DNA of 64,000 nt from assembly GCA_907165135.1 (NCBI GenBank), contig OU015568.1, positions 9,432,501-9,496,500 on the forward strand. Reading direction: 5' to 3'. Position 1 is the first letter of the stretch, and every line of letters begins with the position of its first letter. The notes under the pieces are model-generated. The model did no database searches, was not told the origin of the DNA, and saw only the letters and a program-made list of their open reading frames with translations. This DNA is from Oikopleura dioica. Lineage: Eukaryota > Chordata > Appendicularia > Copelata > Oikopleuridae. Both the position numbers and the translations under genes were made by a program. Of this stretch, positions 38,359 through 49,555 are shown in pieces.

Positions 38359-39066
38359 TTAGTCCGATTTCTTCCCTCCTCTATAAGATGTCGAAGCAGA
38401 CGTACTCCAACCGGTAGAAATGCGCATGGCTCGTTGCTGGCGTGCTTTAGTTTGATCAACAACTCTGTCGAAGAATTTACTAAAAGCTAAAATAAGTGTT
38501 AGGATCAAAGCAACAAATTCTTCCGCACCGATTTTAACCGCAGATCCAGGAGAAAGGGCCTTTTTATCTGAGCAATCGAGATTAACGAGCACCGACCCAA
38601 GTTCTTCGGCCATTCTTCTTGATCTCTCCTCTACCAGCGTCTTTTTCTCCTTCATGACATCGTTCATCCTCGTTCCTACCAAAATCAGCGGCACATTCGC
38701 CCCCGATTCTTGGTCCCCATCGAGCACTTCTTCCGACCAGCCTCGAATGTTCTCCAAACTCTTCCTGTTGGTGAGATTGTGCACGAAAATGACGCCATGA
38801 AACTGGTTGAAAAACACGGAACGGGACATTGTGTGCGCAAGATTTCCAGAAACATCCCATAGTTCGCAGAAATACAAATCCTCTTCAGCTGTGCCTTGTT
38901 TGTACTTGTGAATGAGAATTTCAACGTTGGCACCAATCGTCCAGTTGCACTGAGCATTTTTCATCGAACCGGAAACGTCAGTCAGGATTGACGACAAATG
39001 CGTTTTCCCAACGCCAGAATCGCCAACTACCAGGATTTTTATTTGAATATCTTTGCAATTGGACAT
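38359..39066 (-). CDS. RABL3: Rab-like GTPase RABL3
   Basis: Two reverse exons, 38529-39066 and 38359-38486, separated by a 42-nt intron that is itself open; 221 residues after splicing. Start chosen at MSNCKDIQIKILVVGDSG because family members begin a few residues before the P-loop. Motifs are GDSGVGKT (P-loop), CELWDVSGNLAH (G3), VHDL-like VHNLTNRKS, and GTRMNDV in place of NKxD, as in RABL3. The C-terminus is basic and lacks a prenylation Cys, also as in RABL3. The family supports trafficking and small-GTPase stability. Confidence 0.9.
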   Translation of the reverse strand: MSNCKDIQIKILVVGDSGVGKTHLSSILTDVSGSMKNAQCNWTIGANVEILIHKYKQGTAEEDLYFCELWDVSGNLAHTMSRSVFFNQFHGVIFVHNLTNRKSLENIRGWSEEVLDGDQESGANVPLILVGTRMNDVMKEKKTLVEERSRRMAEELGSVLVNLDCSDKKALSPGSAVKIGAEEFVALILTLILAFSKFFDRVVDQTKARQQRAMRISTGWSTSASTSYRGGKKSD

Positions 39067-39348
39067 CTCTGAATTCAAATAATAACTTATGAGCATTTTT
39101 GTGAGATTTTTGATCAGTGATGGCTTCAAAATACGGTAAAATATAGGAAAGGTCTCAAATAGAATAAAAACTAGTCCATAAGAAAGTTCTTATGAAGGTA
39201 TTTATGGTAATTATGATGGTAATCGAAAGCTCAGAAGAATCTTAGAAAGATAAACTCTGAGCATTTGATGTGCCAGGAAAATTATAAATTGAGAAAAGAT
39301 TTTTCTCTACGTGAGATCGCAAATATAAATGATAGATAGTAGAAGAAC
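39067..39348. other. Interval between RABL3 and TOPORS-like genes
   Basis: No exon was seen. It includes the RABL3 leader and the TOPORS-like 3' UTR, both on the reverse strand. Confidence 0.4.
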
Positions 39349-41587
39349 TTATAAGTAATTAAGGCTACTCGGGCCCGGTTGATCGATGTCTTCCGGGTCG
39401 TAAGAGCAGTCGTGGAAAGAGTATCGAGGCCGTTTCTGCTGTGGAGTGACGCATTCAATATCAGATTCATTATCCGATTCAGATAGGATCACAATTGCCT
39501 CGCGATTTTCCTCGGTCGTGTTTTGGCGCTTTGGGATTCGGGGCGGAGAGGGCGAGCAGGCAGGGTTGAAAGCGTCTGAGGATCTGTTTGGTTTTGTGGA
39601 GTTTACGGCTTCTTCATCGTCGCTGGAGTTAACGAGGTCTATTACTTGCTGTCGCGACTCAATTTCTAGCTCCAGTCGGGAACGATGAACGACTGGGCGG
39701 CGAGGAGCAGGACTATCATCATCTAAAAACGAGTTTAATCAACAATCACTAATGATCGTTTTTCTACCTATGACGATTGTATCGACAACTTCTCTTCGAC
39801 TCTGCATTTCATTGTAAATCCTGCTGGCGATAGTGTTCATAGGCCGCTGGCGACGGTGAGGTAGAAAAGCATGACCTCGTCCCTCACGTGGATGGATGGG
39901 AATGTTGACCGGGTTGAGCAAGGGATTGGAATCGCCGATGGGAATGTTTGACACTCGAGCCATCTGGATTCCCTGTCGACGTTGAGGGGGTTGGCGATTT
40001 AACGATGATGTTCCTGGACGATCAGGAAACTCAGGCTCAAGTCGAGGAGGAGTTTCCGCGTCGCCATCAGCGTTTGAAGAGTCTGTGGAATGGCCATCCA
40101 AGGCTGGATCATCCCAATCAACGACTGGAAAATCTGGAGCAAAAGGAGGCAAATCTTCTTGATCCAAAACGAGTGTTTCAAAGTCATTAGTCGTTGTTCG
40201 CCGTCTCGGCTGTCGATTTGTATTTCTTCGACCGATTCCAGAAGGTCCTGGCGCTTGCTCATCATCGTCTTCAATAAGAATCGGGGTCGGATCGTCGGGG
40301 TCATCGATAGGCATGATTCTTTCCGGGGCACCGGGTGTTTCTGTCTGAGGATTTCGCCGAGTACCCATACGTTTTGCTGGAGCATATCGAGCGTTTCGGT
40401 CATACGATCGGATGTCGTATTCTTTCGCTGATGCGAACCCCTTGAGCTCGTGGATGAAATGTGTGGCGTAGTTGTGCATGTGATGAGTGAGAAACTCGCG
40501 GAACTGACGCGATTCGATTCCGAGTTCGATCGCTTGGTGCTGAATGTCGATGATCAAATCGTTCAAGTATCGTCTGTCAGTTGAGCCATAGAGTGCCACG
40601 ATCTCTCGCCGAATCCAAGGGGTGAGCCGATGTGTTTGAGCCTGAAAAAAGTTTGCAATGATTCTAGCGCTGTAGAAACTAACTCACCTCATTAGCTTGG
40701 TAAAATTCTGCACTGAATTCTCGCTTAAATTGAATTTCAACTCTTCTACCAGTTCGATAGACTGTTCGCCTTGCTCTAATGCAGGATGGCGTCGATCGAG
40801 CAAATCGAGCCTGAAAAATTTAACGATTGATTCTTATAATCTATTCCCGGCGCCGATGAACAGGACTCCTTGGCGCAACGGTAGCGCGTCTGACTCCAGA
40901 TCAGAAGGTTGCGTGTTCGAATCACGTAGGGGTCAAACTTTTTAAATTTTTTGCAATCGCAGGTGAATTTTTTCGCATGCAAAGGTGACATTTCACGTAA
41001 AAAAATCAAAAAAAGTTTGACCCCTACGTGATTCGAACACGCAACCTTCTGATCTGGAGTCAGACGCGCTACCGTTGCGCCAAGGAGTCCTGATGGGGCC
41101 ATCGTAAAGGCTGGTTATGAATGATTACCTCCCACAATCTCTGTCTTCGCTCTCGTTGAGCATTTAACTCTTCAAGTACAGTGTCGATCATATCTTCGTC
41201 CCGCCGAGCTGCCCAAAGTCGTGGCCAAGAGTTCTCGAGTCCGAGAGCAACGATGTTTTCCGGAGGCCGTGGAGCTTGAAGCTCTTCAGCTTTTCTAATT
41301 GGAATCGGTCGACTCTTCGAAGAAAGAAAAAGGCCCTACCTGAATTTCCCCGTCTTCTTGTTGAGCGAGTATCTGATTTTCTTGAATTCCGCATTGCACA
41401 AGGGGCAAGTAGTCTTTTCCATGGCCCATTTTCTCAGGTGCTCCAAGCAGAAGATATGCTTTGAAAGAAGAATTAGCTGGTGAAATTTCGTAAATGATTT
41501 TACCTTGCAATTTTCGGGCTGCGACGGATTAACGATTTCCGACAAGCAGATCGGGCATTTATCCTCTTCATCGTCGGTATCGGGCAT
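39349..41587 (-). CDS. TOPORS: TOPORS-like RING E3 ubiquitin/SUMO ligase
   Basis: Six reverse exons keep phase: 41504-41587, 41340-41458, 41129-41294, 40688-40810, 39768-40641 and 39349-39722; 579 residues. The RING starts almost at the N-terminus: CPICLSEI, then CLEHLRKWAMEKTTCPLC. The TOPORS-specific C-terminal helical block is visible as TPWIRREIVALYG, FLTHHMHNYATHFIHEL and nearby. The rest is disordered, Ser/Pro/Asp-rich, with a SUMO-interaction-like IVILSESDNES segment. Intron 3 contains an inverted pair of tRNA-Trp genes. It follows the galactosyltransferase gene on the same strand; a TTCTTTAG acceptor lies 28 nt before the ATG, suggesting a trans-spliced downstream cistron. Confidence 0.88.
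40864..40935 (+). tRNA. tRNA-Trp (CCA)
   Basis: The 72-nt cloverleaf has acceptor stem GACTCCT paired with AGGGGTC, D-arm TGGCGCAACGGTAGCGC, anticodon loop CTCCAGA (anticodon CCA) and TTCGAATC T-loop. No intron. Lies in intron 3 of the TOPORS-like gene, antisense to it. Confidence 0.95.
41018..41089 (-). tRNA. tRNA-Trp (CCA), inverted second copy
   Basis: Exact mirror copy of the tRNA at 40864-40935 on the opposite strand, 82 nt away, with the same anticodon CCA. Flanks of a few bases 5' and about 15 bases 3' are also shared, so the pair forms a large hairpin-capable inverted repeat. Confidence 0.95.
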
Positions 41588-41615
41588 TTCTCTGTGTGTT
41601 TTTAACTCTTTTCTG

Positions 41616-41617
41616 CT
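41616..41617 (-). promoter_or_regulatory. Trans-splice-like acceptor before the TOPORS-like ATG
   Basis: TTCTTTAG ends here, 28 nt upstream of the ATG, within the 250-nt spacer after the galactosyltransferase stop. No donor exon is evident upstream. Confidence 0.45.
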
Positions 41618-41837
41618 AAAGAAAGAACCTTGTAAGATATTTTTGTTTAGGCGCTGTTCTGTATTATTGTTTTGTAAGGCATGTTTTGCTGAAGAGTCAT
41701 GAGAAAGTAGAGACATGATTTTTGCAACGATTTTTCGAATTAATAGCTTGAAGATTGAAAGGTCAGTAAGGTCAGTTGAAACAGAAATAAGCAATAGTAA
41801 ATGATGGAATAGAGAATAAAATAAGGAATCGTGATTT

Positions 41838-43887
41838 TCAAAGCTCTTCTTTTGCATCATTTAGATTTTCGTATTGAAGAATGTCATCGTCAGTGGAAGG
41901 CTCCGTGTCGGTAAAATAATTTTCTTGGCCAGTGTAGTGCGTTGGCTGGACGAGGACGGGATTGGCAGAGAACGCTTTGAGGTTCTTGTTCTTGAAGGCT
42001 TTCGTGTAGCTGTCGATCTTGTGCGCTCCGTACATGATCGGCAAATATTCATCGACTGGGATCAGCTTTTCCTGAAAATGCATTTTAGAAAAGTAGGATT
42101 TTAGTGTAAATTTTGCTAAGAATACATTTTCTAAAATTAACTTACCAAGGGTTTTTCATCGACCAACACTTGCGCTGCCTCTCCAGTGATGATGTATCCC
42201 AAGGTCCAGAAACTGTACGTCACGTTGGAAATGTTCTCCGTGACCATTACTTCTACATCATTATCCGCTCCTGGTCCGCGTTTTCGTCCAACATAAATCA
42301 AGTCCCACTTTTCGATCGTTTTCGCTTCTCTAAGAACGCGTCGCAAATCGACGACGAAATCGGGTCCAAATCGAACATCGTCTTCGAGGACCAAATAAAT
42401 TTCTCCCGGTTCCATTTTTTGCCAAAGATAGAAATGAGAGAGGAAACAACCGACTTCTCCGCGAGTGATTGTCCGTGGCTTGTGCGGGTCGGAGAAGCCG
42501 GGTAGTTGTCGGATTCCGAGGTTGTCAATGTCCTCTTAAAATTAAATGTAAACAGCTCTAGAAAGAAGCTTTTTCACCTTGAGTTAGGGCTTTCCCATCG
42601 ACAGCGGGAACGAGAGTATATTTTATTCCTTGAATTCGCATGCAAAAGTCCATTCTTTCTTTTCTATCAACTCTTCTCCTGAAGAAATAAGGTTAGTTAA
42701 AAGGAAAGGAATGAACAAAAAGGGCCGTACTCGAGGTTGATGACGAAAATTTCCGAGAGGCCATGTTTCGTTTGAACGGGCCAAACTGGCGGCGTGGCGG
42801 CAGATGCTTGCGGGATCATATCCCAACCGACAGGCGGTAGCGTATTCATTTCCATCAGCATGTGGTTGAACATGGCCACCTCGTCGGGCAATTCTCCAGA
42901 TTGAACCGGGTACGGAAACCAACCAGCAGCCATCGTGTTATCCACCCAAAGGTCAATTTTGTTCAACTGAAAATGAAGAATCAAAAAGAGATTTAACAGT
43001 TGGACGGTACCTTGGCCATTCCAGTAAAATAAATAATATCATCCATCGGCCAGTAAGGCAGCTCATCAGAATACTTTCCGATTCTGGGCCAATATTGAAT
43101 CAGCTGCGATTTTCTGCGATTCATATCGATCAAATAGCACGAATGGAGCATTGGAACTTTGTGGACATTCAGAAACTCCTGCTCGTAGTATCGAATGTCG
43201 TAGTAGTCATTTCCTCGCTCGTAGTAGCCCGTTTCGGTGTTTTGATTCGACCAGAAATTGGAAAAAGGAACGCCGGTTTCTAGCATAGGCCCCACAATTG
43301 GCTTATCTCGAAGGACCAGTTTTCGCAATAAACTTGGCTGTAAAAGTAAATCAGATTTGATTGTTTCCTGAGCGATTACCTGGACAAGGATGTTGTCAGC
43401 ATCGATCATGAACAAATAATCAACGAGCATATTTCTAGCGTGGTTGAGCGCTTGCTGCCGCAATTTTAGAATATGATCGTACCGGTTCGGCGACCAGCTC
43501 AGTTCCGTCTGAGCGTCGTTCCAGTGCCCTTTTCGAGGATCGCGGATTTCTATCTTGATGTCCATGTATTCCATCTATCGAACAGAATAGCGACAAAAGA
43601 AAAATATTATCAAAGAATACCTCCCAGGCTTCTTTCCAGGCCTTGATCACTTCCAAGGAATTATCCGCGTTGTGGTCGGTGACAAACCAAAGGCGAATCC
43701 TACTCTTAGGATAATTCTGCCGCTCTAAGCCACCGAAAAAGTACGGCAAAGCATGTTCCTTGTTACGCACAAAAACGGGAATCAAAATCGACGGGGGGAT
43801 AAATTCAGCCTCACCATCCCATTCCGACTGTCCATGCACCTGCAATACACCAGCTACCGCTAACGTTATCAGCTTTGTTAGCAGCAT
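41838..43887 (-). CDS. COLGALT: Procollagen galactosyltransferase (GT25)
   Basis: Seven reverse exons keep phase: 43621-43887, 43380-43574, 43011-43337, 42731-42966, 42578-42678, 42146-42534 and 41838-42071; 582 residues. MLLTKLITLAVAGVLQVHG is a signal peptide. The two tandem glycosyltransferase domains are seen: FVRNKEHALPYFFGGLE and DYLFMIDADN in the first, VFVINLE-like, RMDFCMRIQGI, GEVGCFLSHFYLW and LVLEDDVRF (DxD) in the second. The protein ends in KEEL, an ER-retention-type tail. The family adds galactose to hydroxylysine of collagens in the ER. The TOPORS-like gene follows on the same strand. Confidence 0.93.
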
Positions 43888-44170
43888 TCTTAACAATTTC
43901 AATTCTAGCGTTTCTTTCTCTTTAAATTTTTTTTTTTGATTTTTTTTTGTGAAGAAATTTCGGCTTGTACAGAAAAAAATTTTATGGGGGACTGTTTTGT
44001 AGTGCGAAACACAGCGGGAGAGCTATTTTTGTAATAAACTGGTTCGATTTGGGCATCTTTTTTATGTATTTTTGGGCGAAAGGAAATAGGGTTGAATTTG
44101 AGTTGAATATTTTATTTTGAAGAGAAGGCACAACGTGAAAGTGAGCGAAGTGACAATGAAATAATATTTG

Positions 44171-47100
44171 CTAGGTTTTGACTTGTTTTGGAACATGAAT
44201 TTCTATATGGTTGTTTTTCTTTTTGTAGCTTGGCAGATCGACGGAGGAGGACTCGCTGACGGCTATACTTAGTTCGTGCTGAAATGGGTTAGATATCGGC
44301 TTGTCTTCACAAGGGAAGTTTTGGCATGTTACTATGTACACATACAGGGGGAGTCTTACTGTACTTACTTGAAAATTAACAGTGCCGCAACACTTGAGAA
44401 TTCCTTTTCTTGGAAATGGTCCTTCCTGAAATTCAAAAAATCAAATTTGAGCTGGTTCTACTTTTAACTTCAAGCAAAAACACCAATTTCCAAGTTGGAA
44501 CTAAACAGTAGAGCTCACCCCTGTACATTATTCGATTACAAAAGCCATTTTTAGATAGAATGATTTTAAACGAGTGTTTAAAAAAGTACCTGTTTATACA
44601 GAATTTTCCAATTTGGCTGAATGATGATATCCAACTCTTTGCCCTCCTTTCGTTTAATTTGTCCTAGTCGCAACGCGAACTCGAGGACGAACCTGCCCGT
44701 GAGAAGGAGGTCCCCTTTGAGGCCATCTTGCTTGACTCTAAGTGTGCAGACCCCGTCATCGTAAGGCGACATGCAAATGCTGTGGATATTCTTGACTTCA
44801 ATTGTGCTCTTGAGTTTTAGCGAGTCGGCCGCAAGGATCGACACAGCTGATGTCAAAACGACGATTACTTCTTGCGTCTAAAGCGAGAAGGTAAATTTAG
44901 CCAGGCAAAGTGGAATTATTTTATTTTGGAATTCGGGAGGTGGAATTTGCGATTCGCGGTTTAGTCGAATTCCGCCTATTCTGGAATTTACGAATTTAGC
45001 AAGTCTGACGTACAATGTTTTTAATTTCATTCTTGCGCACTTTTCTACTTGTTAGTAATAATCTCATATTTTAAAAAATTTTTACCTTTCCATCTTTTCT
45101 GTTAACTTTTTGCATGATATCCGCAAAAAGGATATCGCCAAAAAGGTTCTTCGTACTCAGGTCTTCCCATTTCTTCTCCGAATTCAGGTTGATATAATCG
45201 GCTCTGTAGACAAGTCTCAATTGCGATCGGAAAAGCGCTTTTCTTCAAACATTTCTGCACACTCAACTTTGTCAACCAGAAGCCTGTGTTGACTGGGCGT
45301 CAGTTTTCTGATGTGATTTGTGCATCGCCATTTGTGATGGAGTTTTCTGAGCAAGGAGTCGGTTTCTGCGAGTTTTTTGTGGCGCAGAATCGGCCAGGAA
45401 GAATCTGTGGGAGAGGAGGAAGGAAGAGACTTGGCTAAAGCAAGTAAGTACTTCTTTACGGATAGATTGTCCATAAAACGGGCGATTATGGGGGCAGCAT
45501 TGGCTTTGAATAATTTTCGCGTTTCACGGCGACATTTCATCCCACGCCACGCAGCGGCGATAGTGGTCGCGGCATTATGCCGCTTTTGAATAAGTTTGAG
45601 TCTGGCGAGCTCGGCGCGCGCCCGCATTCCCCGAAAAAAGCACTGTATCGTCAGCGTACTCTTCTTCGTTTCCAAATACAGACGGCGCTGCTTGTAGCAC
45701 TTCCACTGCGACGAAATAGAAATTTGGGCGCTTTTCATTGCCGTGAATTTCTTTCGCTGAACGTAGCATCGCCACTGCGCTTGGACCTTGGCGACGATGG
45801 ATTCGAGCATTTTCAAACGGATTTCTTCCAGCTTGAAGATCATTTTTGGACTTCGGATGAAGATCTTCGATCGACCGAACTCGTACTCGTCTTTGGAAAG
45901 CTTCGTGTCTTCCAGAATGCATTTAACCGCGTCCCGGTGGGCTTTATTTGATGAAGGCCAAGTTGAGTCACTTTGATTTTTACAAATATTTTTAAGAATT
46001 CTTTTTCTTACCTCATCATTTTGTATCTATTATGAAACTCGGGATAAGACTGCCTAAAGGAATATCCCGCTCGTCTAACACGAACATTTTCAACAAGCCC
46101 CAAATATCTGATTTGGCTGGTCACGAGGCCCTTGTCAAACAATTTTGGGGCTTTTTGTTCATTCGGTTTGATGCACCTAATGTAATGTGGTTGCTTTTGG
46201 AGCAAGTTCTTCATCAATGTCGACATTGACAATTTGAACTGGTGACCCTGAGTTGGTGGGCGCTTTCGATTGTCGAATTTCGGATCGCCTAATAATTTAT
46301 TATTTTTAATGAATACTGGTAAATAACTAATAGTAATAATAGTAATAGTAATAACTAATTATAATAATTTTTTCGATAATTATCATTATTAGAATAAAAA
46401 ATAATTAATTTCTAAACTATTTCTTTTAAAAATTATTTGATAAACTGATTTGTGAATGAACTAGTTATTTTTATGTGTCACTCCTTCTTGTTAACATTTG
46501 TTATCAAATGGAAAATCAACTCGAAAGATTTACCTTCTGGGAAACATTGTTTCAGGACATGACACGACGAATTGAAAGAGACAGCTGACAGGCTGCTATA
46601 TAAAACATCCTTATTTTTCTCGACGAAATTGATAATCGAGTATTTCACGGTGCCCGCATAATGCGTAATACTGAAGTCGGTGGAGCTTAGGATTGCACTT
46701 TTGTTCGAGTTTTTGGAGGTCGCTTTGTTGCTTTTAGAATTGTTGTTGTTTTCTCGACTCTGGTAGAATTTGCTGGATTGAAGATAGATGTCGAATTTTT
46801 GAAGAAGTTGCGCATCACCTGTTTCTCCTGTTCAATGAAATCGAGAGACGATTCAAGCGATAGAAGGAAAGTAGTAGAATTTAAAGAGGGATAACGATGT
46901 TTACCCCCTGGGAGGTAACAGCTGGGCTCGGCAACCTGAGTACAGGGTCAGGGTCAGGGTCAGGGTTAGAAAAATTTTTCTTGATATTTACTCAGGAACT
47001 CAGGTCAGGGTTTCTCACTCAGTCAGGTACTCAGGGTACTCAGTCAGGCCTGCTCAGACTCAGGAACTCAGGTCAGGGTCAGGTGCCTGACTCAGGCCAA

Positions 47101-49555
47101 AACTCAGGGTTTTTCCACACATAAAAATTTTAACAATTCCATTTTTCGCAGATTACATATAACCTTTAATCACAAAATCGCCCATAAGATGGAAAATTAC
47201 TGTATTTTGACCGCCTTGACATTGCAAATTGACCCTTTTTTGTGTTTTTTTCGCTTACTCAGGCCCTGTGTGAGCAACTCAGGCCTGTCTCTTAACTCAG
47301 GTCAGGGTCAGGCTCAGGGTTTTTTTTCTCGGGCCTCGATTTTACTCAGGCACACAGGTCAGGGCCTGTGTACTCAGTACTCAGGGGCCTGACTCAGGGT
47401 TTTACTCAGGTCAGATTGCCGAGCCCAGGGTAACAGACTAGGTAGATAAACGCTTTCGATGCTAATTAATCAGGATGTGCGATAAGGGGAGGAGATAGAG
47501 GACTTATTCACTCAACCGACCTGCAGTAAATTTCGAAATTAATATTTTTCAATTTTGAAATTTTAAAATAAAAGAAAAATTCAATTCCATTCCTGGTCGG
47601 AGACATTCTTCATCGAGTAGGCCGAGTACCCCGGGGCGCCCCTCGATGAGATTAACAATGGGCACGTTGTTGAAGTACTCAATCTGTTGCCACTGGATTC
47701 CTTCGCGTTGATACTCTTCCTGCTCCTGCTTCAGCGTTAATTCGATGAACACTTGGTGCAGCTTTTCGTTGCAATAGTTGATCAGCAACTGCTCGAAGGA
47801 GTTTTCTGTGAGCACTTCGAATCCGTAAATGTCCAAAACGCCGATCACGCTTCTAATTTCTTTCTTTTCTATTTTGAGAAAGGCGTTGAGTCGCTGGACC
47901 AACCAGTCGAATACGCGCCCGTAAAGAGCTTTACAAAAGGACAGTTGGACGGCTTCCGCTTCCGGTACCGAAAGAGTCACGTGAACTGTTTCGCCTTTTG
48001 CCGAGGAGATCTTGATGGCTCTTCTGGTGAGAGCCTCACTTAGGCTCTCCTCGTGGATCCTTAAATACCACGTGTTAGCCGACGAAATTGCATGCTCTGC
48101 CTTGAACATTAACTGCAAGAAGATGCAGCTGCTCTATCCCGATTTACTCTGGGACACTTTTATTTTATGCAGCGAAATCGAAGGTTCTACTTTCATCAAC
48201 GACCACTGTATAATAAAGCGAAAAAATTGGTTTATTAAAATAGATGTTTTTACTCTTAAAATAGTCTGCTGAGTAAACAAAAAAAAAAGAGAGAAAAGAG
48301 TGTACCTGAGCAAGGTGGCGACCCGGCCGAGTACTTCAGCGTTCTTGACTTGGCACTCGTCGTCACCTTTAGAAGTAAATTGCACATTTCCAAGGTGCAG
48401 AATCGCCGCGATGATTCTCTTGATTGCGCCAATCTCTTCCTCCGCAAAACCTATCGTAACCATCGCGCTTACTAACTCTTCCCAGCGTTTACTAACAACG
48501 AGATTTACATACAAAGAAAATGGCCAAATTTTAGGTGCAAGCGTAACTAATTAGAATATGGGTGTACCTATCATTAATGCCTGGAACGTGCTCGACTCCA
48601 CCACGAGCAAGGATGTTGTAGTCGACCGCACGCCTTGTCAATTGGAAGCTGGCGAGTTCGGCTTCGTCGATTCCGTGAATGAGAAAGTAAAAAATGTGAA
48701 AGTTACGCTCCTCCGCGCACTGGAAAACGACGCGACACTTTTCAAGGAGATAGTTATTGATTTGGCCGCCGACCGGTTGTCCGTCAAAGCCGAAGGCGAT
48801 ATCCATGTACTTGCCGAAGCGCGAGGAATTATCGTTTCGCATTGTTTTCGCGTTTCCGAAAGCTTCCAGGATCGGATTGCTCTGGATAAGCTGATCCTTG
48901 ATCCGATCTATCCCCACTTGCATCGGCGTTACCGTCGAAATGTAGTTCATCATTATCTTCGATGCCTCCGTTTTTCCGGCGCCGGATTCGCCCGTGATCA
49001 GGATGCATTGATCTTCAATAGTAATTTAACTCTTATTTAAATAAGAAAATAGTACTTATTTCGATAATAAACGTCTACTAAGAATTTTCTCTAAAAAGTT
49101 TCTTTTCGAAAATTTTCAAAACCAAATGTTTGAGTAGTACATGGTATACATTTGAATTTTACCTTTACAGAACGTGCGCATTTGTCGATATGCGGCCTCA
49201 ACTAACCCAAACAGATGCGCCGGCATTTCGTACATATTCCGACTTATTTGCGGTCACAAACTGTTTCTTACTTTCTACTTTCTCGTTTCAAAGATAGAAA
49301 TGGATTATTTTGTTCTGACCGTTGCCCATTATATTTTCGAACAATGTCGTCGGAGTATATCGCCACGTTCTGATACGGATTGATGGAAATAACCACGGGG
49401 CCAATGTACGTGTAAATTGCATTTTTCGCAAAGCGCTTCCGTAAATTCTCCAGCACCGCTTCCTCGTTTATGTTTTCAAGAAGGACGAGATCCTGGACGC
49501 CGGTGCCTTTGTCGCCCAGATCCAGCTGGAAACTCGTCCCAGTCACAAATGTCAT
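44171..49555 (-). CDS. MYO1C: Class I unconventional myosin (MYO1C-like)
   Basis: Twelve reverse exons keep phase: 49320-49555, 49163-49242, 48568-49012, 48306-48491, 47593-48059, 46534-46827, 46012-46288, 45251-45970, 45086-45203, 44590-44877, 44369-44425 and 44171-44278; 1091 residues. The motor has [11 protein letters not shown] (P-loop), NDNSSRFGK (switch I), LDIYGFE (switch II) and RCIKPN. Two to three IQ-type segments follow ([15 protein letters not shown] and next). The tail is a TH1 membrane-binding domain ending in a short polar extension; there is no SH3. The fifth intron has GA-AG borders forced by the conserved LRPGE junction and contains a 507-bp element. A TTTATT (AATAAA reverse) lies near 44110. 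Confidence 0.93.
46905..47436. mobile_element. hAT-like MITE with 8-bp target duplication, in a myosin intron
   Basis: The element spans 46922-47428. Its ends CTGGGCTCGGCAA and TTGCCGAGCCCAG are perfect inverted repeats of 13 bp, and GGTAACAG is directly repeated at 46914-46921 and 47429-47436. The interior is filled with irregular tandem TCAGGG/CTCAGG units in both halves around an AT-rich middle. No transposase. An 8-bp duplication is typical of hAT elements. Confidence 0.93.

Noticed and set aside
44195-44272. Short forward frame with a signal-like N-terminus
   Set aside because: It is exactly antisense to the last myosin exon and its flank, whose frame is continuous with the myosin tail.
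48060-48305. Alternative myosin exon after position 48305
   Set aside because: Frames after the TTATACAG acceptor stop quickly; direct joining of 48306 to 48059 keeps phase and matches the motor alignment.
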